This document shows positions 9,615-19,067 of a stretch of DNA of 64,000 bases, one piece after another. Origin of the DNA: 3107 sp965216225 (GTDB lineage: Bacteria; Pseudomonadota; Alphaproteobacteria; Rhodobacterales; Rhodobacteraceae); NCBI GenBank assembly GCA_965216225.1, contig CBDCFF010000032.1, positions 186,001 to 250,000 on the forward strand, written 5' to 3'. The number at the start of each line of letters is the position of its first letter. The first letter of the stretch is position 1. The notes below the pieces were generated by a model. The model had not been told where the DNA came from. It saw only the letters and a program-made list of their open reading frames with translations, and did not search any database. Made by a program: the position numbers and the translations under genes.

Positions 9615-11600
9615 TCAGATATCCGGCATCTTCAGGGTGATGCTGCGCCCGCTCTTGACATATTGCAGCGTGTTGTCGGTAATCGCGGCGACACGCCCGC
9701 CATCCAGCCTGCCGCCCACCTCGACCCGGCGATAGTGGCCGCTGCGCAGCCGCACCAGCGCCCGGCGGCTGTTCGGGGCGCCGTAAACCCCGACCAACGA
9801 GGTCCGGCGCAGATTGATGGCATTTTCAAGCGTCGCCCGCTGCGCGACCGAGGCGGAGGTCGGTATTTCCGGGGCGCGCGGTCGGGGTTGCGCCTCTGTC
9901 GTCGCCTCTGCCGCTGCGGCGGTCGCGTTGCGATCCTGTTCCACGGTGGTAGCGGCGGCGCGGCGGGCGGCGGCAATCGCCTGAATGTCATCGGGTCTGG
10001 CAACGGGGCGCAGAGACCGGGCGACGGCGACCGTCGGGCGGTCGCCCCGGTCGTTCGGGTCGCCAGCGTCTTGTTGTGCAGACAGCGGGCGCGGCGGCGG
10101 GCGGCGCTTTGCCAGTTCAGCGCGGGTCAGTCCGTTGAAACGCGCCGGTTCGGACAATTCCATCAGATCGGCGGGCCGGAGCCTTGGCCTGATTCCGGCA
10201 AGGCGCGCATTGTCCGGGGCGTCGGTTCCGGCAGGTCCGGTGTCTGGGGCGTCGGGATCGGGGCGTGGTGTTGCGGGCACGGACGATGGCCCGGCAAAGA
10301 CCCGCATACCGTCCGGGTCCGGTGTTCCATCCGCGCCGGGGGGATGGCCGACGCCGGGCGGGACCGGGGCGGCAAGCACTGTCGGCGCCTCTTCTTCCCG
10401 GACCGGAGCGGGCGCCGGCAAGGCAATGGCGTCCTCGGCGGCGGCGGCGGAATCCGGCGTCGTGGCGTGGAAATCCCGCGCTGTCCCGTTGGTGGCGGGC
10501 GCCGGAGGCCGCGGCGTTGCCGCATCGGGATCGGGGCGGACAACGGCGACATCAATTTCCGGTCTGCCAGTGGCGTCGTTTGCCGTTCCCGATACGGGCA
10601 AGGGCAGGGTCCGCCCGGCGGGGCCGCCATCGCCGAGGGCACCCGATTGCACCGTATCGGGAGGGGCGATTCCGGTATCCGCCGGTGGCGCCATTTCGGT
10701 TTCGGGATCGCCACGCCACAGAAACATGGCGAAAATGACGATCAGGGCGAGACCTGCCAATGCTCCGGCAGCCTGAATCATGCGGCGTCGATCCGTGCGC
10801 CCCGCCCGCTGCCGGAAGGTCTGATCCGGCCCCGGCACTGCGCCCGCGTCGCGCGGCGGCGGATCGGGCAGGGAAGCGGCCATGCCCGGCGCCGTCGGGC
10901 CCGCCCGAGCATCGGCGTCGTCCCGTTGATTTGCGTCTGTGATGCCCGCCGTCTTTTCCACCGTCTTTTCCACCGTCTTTTCCACCGCCTTTTCCGCCGG
11001 GCTTTCGGGGGTTTCAGCCGGGTCTGTCGAATGCCTGTCGGCTGTGGGGGGCAGGGGTGGCGCCAGCGTTGGGGCGAGGGCCTCTGGCCCGACCGTTTCG
11101 CCTGCGTCCAGCAGGGTCGCCGCAGCGGCGGTCGCGCCGAAGAAGACCTCGCCACCGAAGGCGGCATTGTCCGGGGCCGCGACAAAACAGAGGGGGTTGA
11201 ACCGGTGTTTCGTGGCGAACGCCTCTGCCTCGCGCAGGGTTTCCCGTGCGACGATTGCGACAAGCACCCGGTCGCCATCGGCGCGCCAGTCAAAGGCCAG
11301 TTCGTCAACGCCATAAGGGGTGCGGCCTTCCAGAGCGCCGCGAATCTGCTCTCTGCGCTCCTCGTCCGAGGGGCCGGGCGCATCGACGCCGATGAAAAGG
11401 ATCTGCGATGGCGGAATGATCAGTCTGGTCGTCATCCCGAACGGGTCCAGCGTTACCGCGGTCTGCCGCAGATAGCCGAGGGTTTCGGCAAGCTCCGGGT
11501 CTTCGGGCGAAACTTCGCCCACCAGATGCCATTTGCCGGACGCGCGGTGCAGCAGGCTGACCACCTCGGGAGACAGATTCAGGGCAAAATTGGGCTTCAT
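9615..11600 (-). CDS. Large Pro/Ala-rich anchored protein with PilP-like C-terminus
   Basis: 661 residues. The N-terminal ~170 residues resemble a PilM/GspL-like fold (MKPNFALNLSPEVVSLLHR, then ILFIGVDAPGPSDEERREQI), but I cannot name a family firmly. A low-complexity linker has VEKT repeats, then a single membrane helix follows near residue 280 (ALAGLALIVIFAMFLW). A long Pro/Ala/Asp-rich disordered region then leads to a C-terminal domain (TSLVGVYGAPNSRRALVRL ... VEVGGRLDGGRVAAI) resembling the type IV pilus biogenesis PilP domain. The layout suggests an inner-membrane-anchored periplasmic protein. No other pilus genes are adjacent, so the function is open. Confidence 0.75.
   Translation of the reverse strand: MKPNFALNLSPEVVSLLHRASGKWHLVGEVSPEDPELAETLGYLRQTAVTLDPFGMTTRLIIPPSQILFIGVDAPGPSDEERREQIRGALEGRTPYGVDELAFDWRADGDRVLVAIVARETLREAEAFATKHRFNPLCFVAAPDNAAFGGEVFFGATAAAATLLDAGETVGPEALAPTLAPPLPPTADRHSTDPAETPESPAEKAVEKTVEKTVEKTAGITDANQRDDADARAGPTAPGMAASLPDPPPRDAGAVPGPDQTFRQRAGRTDRRRMIQAAGALAGLALIVIFAMFLWRGDPETEMAPPADTGIAPPDTVQSGALGDGGPAGRTLPLPVSGTANDATGRPEIDVAVVRPDPDAATPRPPAPATNGTARDFHATTPDSAAAAEDAIALPAPAPVREEEAPTVLAAPVPPGVGHPPGADGTPDPDGMRVFAGPSSVPATPRPDPDAPDTGPAGTDAPDNARLAGIRPRLRPADLMELSEPARFNGLTRAELAKRRPPPRPLSAQQDAGDPNDRGDRPTVAVARSLRPVARPDDIQAIAAARRAAATTVEQDRNATAAAAEATTEAQPRPRAPEIPTSASVAQRATLENAINLRRTSLVGVYGAPNSRRALVRLRSGHYRRVEVGGRLDGGRVAAITDNTLQYVKSGRSITLKMPDI
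10949..10996. repeat. 12-bp tandem repeat, four units
   Basis: Three exact copies and one diverged copy of CCGTCTTTTCCA. Read on the minus strand it encodes the repeated VEKT in the linker of the large anchored protein. It is a likely slippage site that changes linker length in whole codons. Confidence 0.85.
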
Positions 11601-11753
11601 CTCAACTGGCCGTTATGGTAACATTGCCCGCTGGCGCCGGGCATGAAACTCCCTTACAGTAGCAGACGCGGCAGGAAAAGAAAACATCCGGGAATTGACG
11701 GGTGCGGTGCGCGTCGGATCGGGGCGCAGACAGTTGCAGATGAAGGAACGATC

Positions 11754-12449
11754 ATGCGATTTCTGACGGTTGCCCTGTTTCTGATCATGGCGGGAAATAT
11801 CGCCGGCGCCGAAACGCTGCGCCAGATCACCGTTACCGGGCAGGGCCGGGTGGAAGCGGCGCCGGATATGGCGACGATAACCCTGGGCGTCACGACCGAA
11901 CGCGCCGCCGCCGACGACGCCATGCGCGGGAATGCAGAGCAGGTGGCCCGGATGCTGGAGGTACTCCGTGCCGAAGGGATTGAGGGGCGCGATATGCAGA
12001 CCGGCAATCTGAACCTGCATCCGCGCCATGCGCCGGGCGGCTCCGGCACCGGGGGGATAAGGATCACGGGCTTTGCCGCCACCAGCACCGTGGCCGTCCG
12101 GGTGCGGGATATTCAGGCGCTGGGCAGGATTCTGGACCTGGTGCTGGAGGCGGGCGTGAACCGGATGCACGGGCTTCACTTCGGGTTTGCCGATCCCGAG
12201 GCGCGACAGGACATCGCGCGCATGGCGGCCATTCGCGATGCCCGGCGCAAGGCAGAGCTTTATGCAACTGCGGCCGGCGCGGGGCTTGGCCGGGTGATCG
12301 CCATTTCGGAAACCGGAAGCACCGCGCAGCGGCCCGCGATGATGCAGGCGCAGGCGTCTGCCCGCGTCCGCGCCGATATTCCGATTGCCGGGGGCGAGGT
12401 GACGACCCGCGCCACCGTCACCGTCGTTCATGAACTGATCGACAACTGA
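11754..12449 (+). CDS. SIMPL domain (DUF541) periplasmic protein
   Basis: 231 residues. The start is ATG 11754, preceded by GAAGGAA; the frame is open further upstream, but only this start gives a signal peptide (MRFLTVALFLIMAGNIAGAE). The mature part begins with RQITVTGQGRVEAAPDMATI, the hallmark opening of SIMPL proteins, and ends in the usual TVTVVHELI strand. Family members are oligomeric periplasmic or outer-membrane proteins of poorly defined role, linked to oxidative and envelope stress. Confidence 0.88.
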   Translation: MRFLTVALFLIMAGNIAGAETLRQITVTGQGRVEAAPDMATITLGVTTERAAADDAMRGNAEQVARMLEVLRAEGIEGRDMQTGNLNLHPRHAPGGSGTGGIRITGFAATSTVAVRVRDIQALGRILDLVLEAGVNRMHGLHFGFADPEARQDIARMAAIRDARRKAELYATAAGAGLGRVIAISETGSTAQRPAMMQAQASARVRADIPIAGGEVTTRATVTVVHELIDN

Positions 12450-12467
12450 TCGACCCGGAACAGGCGA

Positions 12468-13742
12468 TCAGGCCGTTGCCTTCGCCAGCGCCTGATCCAG
12501 GTCGGCAATGATGTCGTCGGCGTCCTCGATCCCGATCGAGACACGGACAACATCAGGCCCCGCGCCTGCGGCCTCCTGCTGTTCCGGGGTCAGTTGCCGG
12601 TGCGTGGTAGAGGCCGAATGGATGATCAGCGACCGTGCATTCCCCAGATTGGCGACATGGCTGAAAAGCTGAACGCTGTCCACGAGTCTGACGCAGGCGT
12701 CATAGCCGCCCTTGACCGCAAAGGTGAAAAGCCCGCCTGCCCCTTTCGGGCAGATCCTTGCAGCCCGGTGGTGACAGGGCGAGGACGGCAGGCCCGCATA
12801 GGTCACGCGGTCCACCCGTGGATCGTTCTCCAGCCATTGCGCGACCTTCCGGGTGTTTTCCACATGGCGCTGCATCCGCAGGCTCAGCGTCTCGATCCCC
12901 ATCAGCGTGTAATGCGCGCCCTGCGGGTTCATCGTCATGCCCAGATCGCGCAGGCCCACCGCTATGGAATGGAAGGTAAAGGCCATGGGGCCCAGCGCCT
13001 CGTGAAATTTCAGCCCGTGATAGGCGGGTTCGGGATCGCTGAGCGATGGAAACCTGCCAGAGGCGGACCAGTCGAATTTGCCGCTGTCAACGATGCAGCC
13101 GCCGGTCACGGTGCCATTGCCGGTCAGGTATTTGGTGGTTGAATGCACCACCAGCGTCGCGCCATGTTCGATTGGCTGGCACAGATAGGGCGAGGCCGAG
13201 GTGTTATCGACGATCAGCGGCAAGCCTGCCTTGTCCGCGATTGCCGCGAGCGCGTCGAGATCGGAAATGTACCCGCCCGGATTGACGATGGTTTCGCAGA
13301 AAATGGCGCGCGTGTTGTCGTCGATGGCGGCGCGCAGGGCGTCGGTATCTTCGGTGTCCACGAATTTCGCCGACCAGCCGAAACGCTTGATGGTCTGGCT
13401 GAACTGCGTCACCGTCCCGCCATAAAGCCGGGTCGAGGCCACGATATTGCACCCCGGCCCCATCAGCGGAAACAGCGCCATGATCTGCGCCGCGTGGCCG
13501 GAGGAGCAGCAGACAGCCCCGGCGCCGCCTTCCAGTGCCGCGATCCGCTCTGCCAGCACGGCAACGGTGGGGTTGGTCAGCCGGGAATAGATGAAACCGG
13601 TCTCTTGCAGATTGAAAAGCGCCGCCGCGTGTTCCGCATCGCGGAATACATAGGCCGTGGTCTGGTAGATCGGCGTCTGCCGGGCGCCGGTTGCCGGGTC
13701 GGGGCTGGCTCCGGCGTGAACCTGCAATGTATCAAAGCGGTA
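12468..13742 (-). pseudogene. metY: O-acetylhomoserine sulfhydrylase, main part (interrupted at codon 6-7)
   Basis: The main ~425 codons of a PLP-dependent Cys/Met-metabolism enzyme. Visible are the PLP-lysine motif VVHSTTKYLTGNG, SSGHAAQIMALFPL, and the C-terminal SASTTHRQL and RVSIGIEDADD. By family it makes homocysteine from O-acetylhomoserine and sulfide. The native first six codons lie at 16798-16815, separated by an IS630 element at a TA site. Joining the parts gives MNDSPTYRFDTLQVHAG, a normal MetY start. A new ATG inside the IS end (13769, giving MCRTLEAGDY) keeps the frame open, but no good ribosome site precedes it, so expression is doubtful. Confidence 0.88.
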
Positions 13743-14117
13743 GTCACCTGCCTCCAAAGTTCGGCACATGAGTTTTGTTGGGCGCGTTGGCAGAACCGCT
13801 TGACGGAGGCGAGGATATGGTCGGCGGGTTTGACCCATTTGCAGGGTTTGGGGTTTTCGTTATGGGCCTCGATAAATGCAGCGATATCGGCTTCCGGTTC
13901 CGCCGTTGAACGATGGACGCCGCGCAGCAGTTGCTTGCGCGTCAGTTCAGCAAACCAACGCTCCACCTGATTGATCCAACTGGCCGAGGTCGGTGTGAAG
14001 TGGACATGCCAATGCGGGCGGCGTGCCAGCCGGGCCTTGATCTTCGGGGTTTTGTGGGTGGCGTAATTGTCCATGACGATATGCACCTCCGGCCCGTCCG
14101 GCATCTGCCGGTCGGGA
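13743..14117 (-). pseudogene. IS630 transposase, C-terminal fragment
   Basis: Encodes PDGPEVHIVMDNYATHKTPK (second catalytic Asp region), FTPTSASWINQVERWFAEL (third acidic residue) and HNENPKPCKWVKPADHILAS, the typical end of IS630 (DDE_3) transposases. The N-terminal and central parts are absent. The fragment is cut at 14118 by the IS256-type A element. Confidence 0.85.
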
Positions 14118-14588
14118 GAGTTATAGCCGAAAGTTGGTGATGGCGCTGATTGGCGGCCTATCATGGCGTTGTTCACGCGGCGCAATTCTCAGCAGAGAAA
14201 AGGATATGCCACCTGACGAAGTCTACCATCACGCCGTTGCCCGGTCCATCGGGATTTTCGTCTGACCCGCTGACCGACATCCTGCAAACCGGCGCGCGCC
14301 AACTGCTCAAACAGGCGGTGGAAGCGGAATTGGCCACACTCCTCGCCGCCCATGCCCGCGAGGTGACGGACGATGGCCGTGCGCGGCTGGTGCGCCATGG
14401 TCATCTGCCCGAGCGCGAGGTTATGACCGGCATCGGCCCGATAGCAGTGAAGGTGCCGCAGGTGCGGGACCGGGGCAATGTGGACGAAAAGATCCGTTTC
14501 GCCTCGTCGATCTTGCCGCCCTGGCTGCGCAAGACCAGATCGATTGAGGAACTGCTGCCGTGGCTCTATCTCAAGATATCTGTCCTGG

Positions 14589-15504
14589 TCAAGGTTTGAT
14601 TTTGGACCACTGGCGGTTTTCGCGGATCAAGGTATTTGCGAGGATGATGAGCTTGCGCATGATTGCCACAAGAGCGACCTTGGCTTTCTTGCCCTTTTGA
14701 CGCAAAGCCTTGTAGACGCAGGTGAGTTGGGAATTGCAGCGCGCTGCGACGAGGGCGGGCATGTAGAGCGCCTGGCGAAGCCCGGCTCGTCCGCCTCCGA
14801 TTTTCGCTCTGGCTGTCCATTTGCCGGACTTGCGCACGAAGGGAGCCAGGCCCGCAAGCGCGGCGGCCTGCCCGGGCGTCAAGGTTCCGATCTCCGGCAT
14901 TTCGATGAGTATTGCGACGGCAGGGGATCGACCGCAGGATCTCGAACTGTCTGGCAAGCTTTGCATCCTCGCAGATACGCTTCTTCAACTCGGCATCGAG
15001 TTGGGCAAGTTGCTTTGCAATCTGGCGCATCCTGGTTTTCAGTTGCGCCTTGACGAGTGTGTTGCGCGCACCGCAGAGCCGGTTCCGGCAGGCAGTCCGG
15101 TCCTTGATGAGAGCGCTCCGGGCGACATGCACCTCCCGCAGATCGTTCATGGGTTCATCGCGCAACGGTGAAGCCTTCAGGTCAAGCATCGCCCCCATGC
15201 GGGCCAGCAGTTCCGCATCGATCCGGTCAGTTTTGGCGGACTGGCCGACCGCTTCGGCGAAGCGGCGGGCGCGTTTGGGGTTCACCTTGACCATGGCGTG
15301 AGCCGTCTTTGAAAGGCGGGCCTCCGGATCGCGATGACAGCGTCCTGCAGGCTCGTGGACGACGCGGCGGCACTGCGGTCCGGTCCGGTTCTTCAGCGTC
15401 TTCAGTCCTGTCCGGTCGTTGGTGAAGCGTTTCGCCTTGCCATCGCTCAGGCGATGGGTGTCGAGATGATCTTTCGGGATGTCGATGCCGATGGTGTCAT
15501 TCAT
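14589..15504 (-). pseudogene. IS110-family transposase, frameshifted (copy 1a)
   Basis: Starts at ATG 15504 with MNDTIGIDIPKDHLD, the first DEDD Asp. HEPAG carries the Glu and AKTDRIDAELLARMG the two later Asp residues. After FEILRSIP the frame changes. The C-terminal Tnp_20 part (EMPEIGTLTPGQAAALAGLA, then VRKSGKWTARAKIGGGRAG with the family Ser) is read in another frame from 14966. About six residues normally present between SIP and EMP are also missing. The same lesion is present in copy 1b. Confidence 0.85.
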
Positions 15505-15724
15505 GACCTTTTCGTCTCCCGTTCTTGTCATACGAGGCAGGGGTGTTCCCTCCTCCACTATCTGTTCGGGTCTTTCGAAAGGGCGGGGGTGATCCATCTT
15601 GAGAACGGTCCTCAAAGACCAGGGCATCATCGATCCATCCCCCGCCACCCCTCGGACCGCTGCAGCGGCCCGAGGGGTGGCATCCGTATCGCACGGATAC
15701 GAATGCCTGGGAAATCCAATAGAC
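15505..15724 (-). ncRNA. Candidate IS110 bridge (seeker) RNA region, copy 1a
   Basis: IS110-group elements are known to carry a structured guide RNA in the non-coding left end before the recombinase gene. Here the left end is 220 bp, long enough for one, and contains a 38-bp palindrome at 15644-15681 with one mismatch in this copy. Assignment rests on element type, position and the hairpin; guide loops were not derived. Confidence 0.4.
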
Positions 15725-16666
15725 AAGGGCATTTCCACGGGCGACTTTCAGGAGGCTCCTGGGGCGCTGTTGGGGCCGAACGCGGCAGGGCTTTCATCGA
15801 GCACCATCTCGCGATTGAAAGCGGACTGGGGGGCGGAGTATGAACGCTGGCAGCGCCGCGATCTCAGTGCCCGGCGTTTCGTCTATGTCCGGGCCGATGG
15901 TGTCTGTTTCCAACCGCGTATGGAAGAGCAGAAACAATGCGTTCTGGTGCTGATCGGCGCGGATGAGTGGGGCCGCAAGGAGGTTCCGGGCCTCACCGAA
16001 GCAGGCAGTCGGCTACCGTGAAAGCACGCAGAGTTGGCGCGAGTTGCTGCTCGATCTCAAGCGTCGCGGGCTGTCCCACGCCCCCGATCTGGCCATTGGC
16101 GACGGCGCCCCAAGGGTTACGGGGGTTCCGGGCGGCGCTGCGCGAAGTCTTCGGCAGCACCCCGGAACAACGGTGCTGGGTTCACAAGACCGGAAACGTT
16201 CTCAATGCCATGCCCAAATCGGTGCAGGCCAAAGCCAAGGGCCACCTGCATGATATCTGGCAGGCGGAAACGAAGACCGAAGCCGGGGCCGCCTTCGATT
16301 TCTTCGTGGAAACCTACGGCGCGAAATATGACAAGGCGGTTGGGAAACTGACCAAAGACCGGGCTGTGCTGCTCTCCTTCTACGGCTTCCCTGCTGAGCA
16401 CTGGAAGCACATCCGAACCACGAACCCGATCGAGAGCACCTTCGCCACCGTCCGCCACCGCACCGGCAAAACCAAAGGCTGCCTGAGCCGCAGGACCGGG
16501 TTGGCCATGGCATTCAAGCTGATGATGTCAGCGCAAGGAAAATGGCGAAAGCTCGACGGCGCCAACCGCATGCCAGAGATCATTGAAGGGGTTGAGTTCA
16601 CAGACGGGATCAAGCAAATTCAAAACGCCGCATGATCACACCATCACCAACTTTCGGGCATAGCTC

Positions 16667-16737
16667 CGAACCTGACCCTCGAGAAAACGGCGCTCATCTT
16701 CGCTCAGAACCACTGCATCCGCCAAACGTCCCACCAT
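16667..16737 (-). pseudogene. IS630 transposase, N-terminal fragment
   Basis: On the minus strand from ATG 16737 it reads MVGRLADAVVLSEDERRFLE, the usual IS630 start, then stops at the end of the IS256-type A element at 16666. It is the 5' end of the same transposase whose 3' end lies at 13743-14117. Confidence 0.75.
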
Positions 16738-16797
16738 CGCAACATCCTTCTCAATACCCGCTCAATCAATGATACAAATTACAATTCCGGGTGAGTA

Positions 16798-16815
16798 GGT
16801 CGGACTGTCATTCAT
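16798..16815 (-). pseudogene. metY: metY 5' end, separated from the rest by IS630
   Basis: Six codons MNDSPT (ATG at 16815), preceded on the minus strand by CAGGGAGTTCCCGA, a plausible ribosome site. The next two bases are the TA duplicated by IS630. Joined to 13742 and below, the frame continues as YRFDTLQVHAG. This places native metY directly downstream of pstB on the same strand. Confidence 0.8.
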
Positions 16816-16942
16816 TCGGGAACTCCCTGATCATGTGATTTCCGGGACGTTACAGCCTTTTTCGCGGTCTAACAATGACCTCGGCCCATGCAGCGGGCGC
16901 TGCGGAAATTCGCCCGTCATCGCGGCGCGATACCGGCCTGCC

Positions 16943-17740
16943 TCAGCCGATGCGTCCGGTGACATAGTTTTCCGTGCGGCGGTCTTTCGGATTGGTGAAA
17001 ATATCGCTGGTCTGCCCAACCTCGACCAGATTGCCCAGATGAAAGAACGCGGTTTTCTGGCTGATCCTCGCCGCCTGCTGCATGGAATGCGTGACGATCA
17101 CCACCAGGTAATCCCGGCGCAATTCGTCGATCAGATCCTCGATCTGGCCTGTCGCAATCGGGTCGAGCGCGGAACACGGTTCGTCCATCAGAAGCACTTC
17201 GGGCGACGTGGCCACAGCGCGGGCAATGCAAAGGCGTTGCTGCTGGCCGCCGGAAAGGCCGGTTCCGGGCGCGGTCAGGCGATCTTTCACTTCGTCCCAG
17301 ATCGCCCCCCGCCGCAGGGATTTTTCCACGATCACGTCCAGCTCCGCCTTCGACCCGGCAAGACCGTGAATGCGGGGTCCGTATGCAACATTGTCGTAGA
17401 TCGACTTGGGGAACGGGTTCGGCTTCTGGAAAACCATGCCGACCCTAGCGCGCAACTGTACCGGATCGACGGTGTTTTCATGGATGTCCTCGCCGTCGAT
17501 TTCGATCTTGCCCTCGACCCGCGCGGTGTCGATCGTGTCATTCATCCGGTTCAGGCAACGCAGGAATGTCGATTTGCCGCATCCCGACGGGCCGATCAAC
17601 GCGGTGACGGTCCTGTCTTCGATGTCCACGTCAACGTCCCTGATGGCATGGGTGTCGCCATAGTATACCTGTACCCCGCGGGCGTGAATCTTGACGGTGC
17701 CTGCGGCGCCGGCTGCGCTGATCCTGCTTTGGCCGTTCAT
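16943..17740 (-). CDS. pstB: Phosphate ABC transporter ATP-binding protein
   Basis: 265 residues from ATG 17740, preceded by GGGGAGA; an upstream ATG at 17776 lacks such a site. It has Walker A GPSGCGKST, Q-loop MVFQKPNPFPKSI, signature LSGGQQQR, Walker B LLMDEPCSALDP and the PstB-specific LRCLNRMND. It drives phosphate uptake with PstC/PstA. It is last in the pst operon. phoU, the usual next gene, is absent and native metY follows instead. Confidence 0.95.
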   Translation of the reverse strand: MNGQSRISAAGAAGTVKIHARGVQVYYGDTHAIRDVDVDIEDRTVTALIGPSGCGKSTFLRCLNRMNDTIDTARVEGKIEIDGEDIHENTVDPVQLRARVGMVFQKPNPFPKSIYDNVAYGPRIHGLAGSKAELDVIVEKSLRRGAIWDEVKDRLTAPGTGLSGGQQQRLCIARAVATSPEVLLMDEPCSALDPIATGQIEDLIDELRRDYLVVIVTHSMQQAARISQKTAFFHLGNLVEVGQTSDIFTNPKDRRTENYVTGRIG

Positions 17741-17759
17741 TGAATGGTCTCCCCTGATC

Positions 17760-19055
17760 CTACCACCTGCGTTCAAAGCGGTGACGCAGGAAAATCGCGA
17801 TGGCGTTCATCGTGACGAGAAAGCCCAGCAACACCAGAATGGCCGCCGAACTGCGTGCGACGAAGCCGCGCTCGGGGCTGTCGGCCCAGATGAAAATCTG
17901 GGTGGGCAGTGCGGTGGCGCTGTCGAAGGGCGACGACGGGGCAGAGGCGATGAAGGCGTTCATGCCGATCAGCAGGAGCGGCGCCGTTTCCCCAAGCGCC
18001 TGAGCGAGCCCGATGATTGTCCCGGTCATGATGCCCGGCATCGCCAGGGGCAGGACGTGCTGGAAAACAACCTGCTGTTTCGATGCGCCGATCCCGAGCG
18101 CCGCCTCCCTGATCGACGGTGGCACGGCCCTGAGAGAGGCGCGCGTCGCAATGATGATCGTCGGCATGGTCATCAGCGCCAGCGTCAGCCCGCCCACGAA
18201 TGGCGCGGAACGGGGCAGGCCGAACCAGCCGATGAACACCGCAAGCGCAAGCAGGCCGAACACCACCGACGGAACCGCCGCCAGGTTGTTGATGTTGATC
18301 TCGATGAAATCGCTCAGCCGGTTTACGGCTGCAAATTCCTCAAGGTGGATCGCGGCGCCGATCCCCAGTGGAAACGAGATCAGAAAGCAGGTCAGCAATG
18401 CCCAGAATGAGCCGATCAGCGCCCCCCGGAGGCCCGCAAGCTCGGGGAACCGGCTGTCGGCATTGGTGATCAGGGCGGTGTTCAGGGGCCTAGAGATCAT
18501 CCCCTTTTCGGCCATCGCGTCGAACCAGGCGATTTGCCGGTCGTTCACGCGCCGCTGCAATTCGGGCGCGCTGCGGTCGATCAGCCCCTTGTTGAGCTGA
18601 TCGTAAGGGTCGGAAGCCGGGACGCTCAGCGACACGGTTTGCCCGATCAGTGCGGGGTCGGCCACCACCATGTCGCGCAACCGGAACCGCGCGCCGTTCG
18701 AGAGGATATTGCCAACGGCCCGACGAACCGCCCGGTCGTTCATGTCCGCGCCTAGAATCCCGCCAAGGCTCGCCTCAAGAACATCGGCGAAGCCGCTGCG
18801 GGAAGGACGCTCTGCCCCGATTTCTTCGGGGTCAACGAAAACATCAATGGTGACATGCGTCTGGGTAAATGCCTGCGAACCGGCCGAAACCAGCGACGCG
18901 ATCAGGATGAACAACATCAGAAAGGCAAGGAGGATCGCCGCAAGACCCGATCCCCGCAGGATCGCCTGCCTGCGTTTCCGCCGCGCCAGAGACCGGCGAA
19001 CGATATTGAGAGTCTCCTGCGGCGCCGGCGCGTTGCCCCGGGTTGCGTCGGTCAT
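17760..19055 (-). CDS. pstA: Phosphate ABC transporter permease PstA
   Basis: 431 residues, long for PstA because of an N-terminal cytoplasmic and periplasmic extension (first membrane segment AILLAFLMLFILIASLV, then ~170 residues before the core). The core has PLGIGAAIHLEEF, NNLAAVPSVVFGLLALAVF and the EAA loop EAALGIGASKQQVVFQHVLP. Long PstA forms of this kind are common in alphaproteobacteria. It lies 12 bp after pstC and 19 bp before pstB. Confidence 0.93.
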   Translation of the reverse strand: MTDATRGNAPAPQETLNIVRRSLARRKRRQAILRGSGLAAILLAFLMLFILIASLVSAGSQAFTQTHVTIDVFVDPEEIGAERPSRSGFADVLEASLGGILGADMNDRAVRRAVGNILSNGARFRLRDMVVADPALIGQTVSLSVPASDPYDQLNKGLIDRSAPELQRRVNDRQIAWFDAMAEKGMISRPLNTALITNADSRFPELAGLRGALIGSFWALLTCFLISFPLGIGAAIHLEEFAAVNRLSDFIEININNLAAVPSVVFGLLALAVFIGWFGLPRSAPFVGGLTLALMTMPTIIIATRASLRAVPPSIREAALGIGASKQQVVFQHVLPLAMPGIMTGTIIGLAQALGETAPLLLIGMNAFIASAPSSPFDSATALPTQIFIWADSPERGFVARSSAAILVLLGFLVTMNAIAIFLRHRFERRW

Positions 19056-19067
19056 GTGTCTGCCTCC

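Larger units (their letters stand above)
14572..15727 (-). mobile_element. IS110-family element, copy 1a
   Basis: 1156 bp, inserted in the IS256-type A transposase gene. CAAG (CTTG on the element's top strand) lies at both junctions, as a core overlap rather than a classical duplication. There are no terminal inverted repeats, in keeping with IS110. The identical element in the identical site occurs at 60493-61648. The left end, upstream of the transposase, is 220 bp of non-coding DNA with a long palindrome. Confidence 0.85.
14213..16635 (+). pseudogene. IS256-type A transposase, disrupted (copy A1)
   Basis: Same protein as the intact 416-residue copy at 42725-43975, but broken in four ways. 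The start ATG is CTG (14213). An IS110 element follows the codons for LPWLYLK. A 10-bp insertion (AGCAGGCAGT, about 16000) lies after the codons for GLT. A second +10 change lies in the codons after LAIGDGA (about 16107). It cannot give an active enzyme. Confidence 0.9.
14118..16666 (+). mobile_element. IS256-family element type A, copy A1, carrying a nested IS110
   Basis: Starts with GAGTTATAGCCGAAAGTTGG and ends with the reverse complement of GAGCTATGCCCGAAAGTTGG, matching the ends of the intact copy at 42694-44070. The outside bases differ (no target duplication), and the host IS630 has lost its middle, so a deletion or recombination followed insertion. An IS110-family element sits in the transposase gene at 14572-15727. 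Confidence 0.85.
13743..16795 (-). mobile_element. IS630-family element, internally deleted and filled by nested ISs
   Basis: Bounded by TA on both sides (13741-13742 and 16796-16797), the target duplication expected for IS630/Tc1 elements. The ends share a short imperfect inverted repeat (GTCACC against CTCACC). The transposase on the minus strand survives as a start fragment and an end fragment. The middle ~170 residues are missing and the space is occupied by the IS256-type A element. The insertion splits metY. Confidence 0.75.

Noticed and set aside
9663..11621. 652-codon open frame on the plus strand
   Set aside because: Antisense shadow of the minus-strand anchored protein, which has a sensible N-terminus, membrane helix and C-terminal domain.
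16816..16942. Possible SAM-type riboswitch before native metY
   Set aside because: metY leaders in alphaproteobacteria can hold SAM-II riboswitches, but I could not match its conserved core in this 127-bp interval.
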